A DNA stretch of 6,205 nt from Candidatus Kaiserbacteria bacterium (lineage in GTDB: Bacteria; Patescibacteriota; Minisyncoccia; Phycocordibacterales; Phycocordibacteraceae): the NCBI GenBank assembly GCA_003229135.1, contig QIHV01000058.1, forward strand, positions 1 through 6,205, given 5' to 3'. Made by a program: the position numbers and the translations under genes. Each line of letters opens with the position of its first letter. Position 1 is the stretch's first letter. Shown one piece after another: positions 4,805-6,205 of this stretch. The notes beneath the pieces were generated by a model that ran no database searches, was not told where the DNA came from, and saw only the letters and a list, made by a program, of their open reading frames with translations.

Positions 4805-6205
4805 TTAAACTTCCAAGCGTGCCTTTTTGAGTGTCATTGCGTTTGCAACCACGATGACGGTTGAGAGTGCCATAAGTAATGCCCCGACTTCAGGTGCTAG
4901 AAAGAATCCCCAAAATGCGAATACGCCTGCGGCAGCTGGAATTGCAACCACATTGTAGCCAAGTGCCCATACAAGATTTTGTATAATCTTTCTGTGTACT
5001 TTTCTACCAAGTATCATAAGTCGTACAACATCTTGCGGGTTGCTTTTCGTAAGTATCACATCACCAGCATCTATGGCAACATCTGTTCCAGCACCTATTG
5101 CCACACCTATATCTGCCTGCGCAAGTGATGGAGCATCGTTAATTCCGTCACCGACCATAAGTACTACATTTCCTTTATCTTGAAGTTCTTTTATATTACG
5201 ATATTTATCTTCAGGAAGAGTTTGGGCAAAGTAAGTATCTATGCCGAGCGCATCTGCAACATTTTTCGCTACAGCATTATTATCTCCTGTAAGCATTGCG
5301 ACTTTTATACCAAGAGTATGAAGCCCGTTCACAACATCATAAGATTCTTTCTTTATTTCATCAGCGAGCCCAACCATGCCAATTATTCGTGTCGCATTGG
5401 CAACAAGTATTGTCGTAATACCTTTTTGTGAGATGGTATCGTGCATTTGTTTAGCCTCATCTGTAAGAACGTTAGCGTCTTCCATGAATGCTGTATTTCC
5501 AACACGATATTCTTTTCCTGAGATCGTTGCGTAAATTCCTTTACCAGCAAAGTTTTTGAAATTATCTATTTGAGCTAGTTCTGTTTTCTGCTCCTTTGCA
5601 TACTTTACAATTGATTGTCCTATAATGTGCGATGATTGCTGTTCAAGAGACCCTGCAATGTGTAATACCTCATCTTTGCTTGTGTCGCCGATTGTTTCTA
5701 TATCTGTAACTCCGAATGTTCCTTTTGTAAGAGTTCCTGTTTTATCAAAAACTATGTAGTTTACCTTCTTGATAATCTCAATCTTTGACAGGTCTTTAAT
5801 AAAGATATTATTTTTCACGGCAAGGGAAGTGGTAATGGTGGTAACGGTTGGGATGGCAAGCCCAAGAGCGTGTGGGCAGGCGATAACAAGCACGGTAATG
5901 GCGAGTGTTATTGCAAATACAAATGGTTGCCCAAGAAATACCGACCATACTAACAACGTGAGAAGCGCGATACCCGCCGCAGCAAAAACGAGTACAGCAG
6001 CAGCTTTATCGGCAATTCGTTGCGCCCTTGGTTTTGTACCTTGTGCCGTGGCTATTAGTTTTTGAATTTGCCCAATCGTTGAATTCTCTCCCACTCGTGA
6101 AAGCTTTATAATGAGTGAACCATCTGTAACAATAGAGCCAGCAACAACTTCCTCTCCTTTTGTTTTTTCGACAGGTTTTGATTCTCCACTTATGAGTGCT
6201 TCATC
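4805..6205 (-). CDS. copB: CopB-type P1B-3 heavy-metal-transporting P-type ATPase (N-terminus missing)
   Basis: The last 466 residues of an inner-membrane ATPase that exports copper or silver ions at the cost of ATP; the start lies beyond the right edge. In order (visible residue numbers): actuator loop DEALISGESKPVEK (1-14); membrane helices near 67-110; the ion-site motif CPHALGLAIP (110-119); phosphorylation site DKTGT (Asp154); nucleotide domain with SSHII (191-195) and GKGIYA (221-226); MLTGDN (304-309); GDGINDAP (352-359); and last helices with GYNVVAIPAAAG (416-427) and MALSTVIVVANA (445-456). The CPH triplet with GYN and the STxxVxxNA helix indicates subgroup P1B-3 rather than CPC-type CopA. 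Two departures stand out: His-Ile replaces the family's His-Pro in the nucleotide domain, and the actuator reads SGE instead of TGE. Any N-terminal His-rich metal domain would be off-window. The gene ends 102 nt before the kinase start, same strand. Confidence 0.95.
   Translation of the reverse strand, partial: DEALISGESKPVEKTKGEEVVAGSIVTDGSLIIKLSRVGENSTIGQIQKLIATAQGTKPRAQRIADKAAAVLVFAAAGIALLTLLVWSVFLGQPFVFAITLAITVLVIACPHALGLAIPTVTTITTSLAVKNNIFIKDLSKIEIIKKVNYIVFDKTGTLTKGTFGVTDIETIGDTSKDEVLHIAGSLEQQSSHIIGQSIVKYAKEQKTELAQIDNFKNFAGKGIYATISGKEYRVGNTAFMEDANVLTDEAKQMHDTISQKGITTILVANATRIIGMVGLADEIKKESYDVVNGLHTLGIKVAMLTGDNNAVAKNVADALGIDTYFAQTLPEDKYRNIKELQDKGNVVLMVGDGINDAPSLAQADIGVAIGAGTDVAIDAGDVILTKSNPQDVVRLMILGRKVHRKIIQNLVWALGYNVVAIPAAAGVFAFWGFFLAPEVGALLMALSTVIVVANAMTLKKARLEV

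Noticed and set aside
1..6205. Mobile element, integron, phage or CRISPR origin for the metal genes
   Set aside because: No transposase, integrase, terminal repeats, direct-repeat array or tRNA-end duplication was seen.

Overview
The window looks like part of a chromosome from a candidate phyla radiation (Patescibacteria, Parcubacteria-like) bacterium. The evidence is: AT-rich, densely packed genes; mostly weak Shine-Dalgarno sequences; a small free-standing TrbC/VirB2-type two-helix membrane protein of a kind common in that group; and a histidine kinase with a characteristic G1-G2 loop. This is a judgement from protein style; no 16S or other phylogenetic marker is present. TAA, TAG and TGA all end genes here, so the code appears standard.

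Layout. Positions 1-1199 hold a minus-strand operon read arsR, then a DUF488 gene, then a MerA-like flavin disulfide reductase that runs off the left edge. The operon has a candidate promoter with an inverted repeat across its -10 region. A 36-bp perfect palindrome separates it from ahpC (minus, 1304-1969), a 2-Cys peroxiredoxin with an unusual Cys/His-rich N-terminus. A 35-bp AT-rich divergent spacer separates ahpC from miaA (plus). The miaA gene is interrupted by an in-frame TAA at 2722-2724, and its conserved C-terminus continues in the same frame to 2865. Convergent to it is the pilin-like gene (minus, 2914-3366). Next come tRNA-Trp(CCA) on plus (3427-3497), a membrane histidine kinase without an adjacent response regulator (minus, 3572-4702), and a CopB-type (CPH motif, P1B-3) metal-transporting P-type ATPase (minus, 4805 to the right edge, N-terminus missing).

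How the parts fit. Two themes appear. One is metal and redox defence: ArsR-family sensor, MerA-like reductase, DUF488 protein, peroxiredoxin, metal-export ATPase and perhaps the kinase. The other is tRNA biology: MiaA modifies A37 of tRNAs with A36-A37-A38, and the nearby tRNA-Trp has exactly that loop. The main surprises are the broken miaA, the ArsR protein with both ELCVCD-type cysteines replaced by serine, the zinc-knuckle-like peroxiredoxin extension, and the ATPase with His-Ile in place of the near-invariant His-Pro.

No gene-free stretch exceeds about 105 bases. I see no insertion sequence, CRISPR array, attachment site or replication origin.
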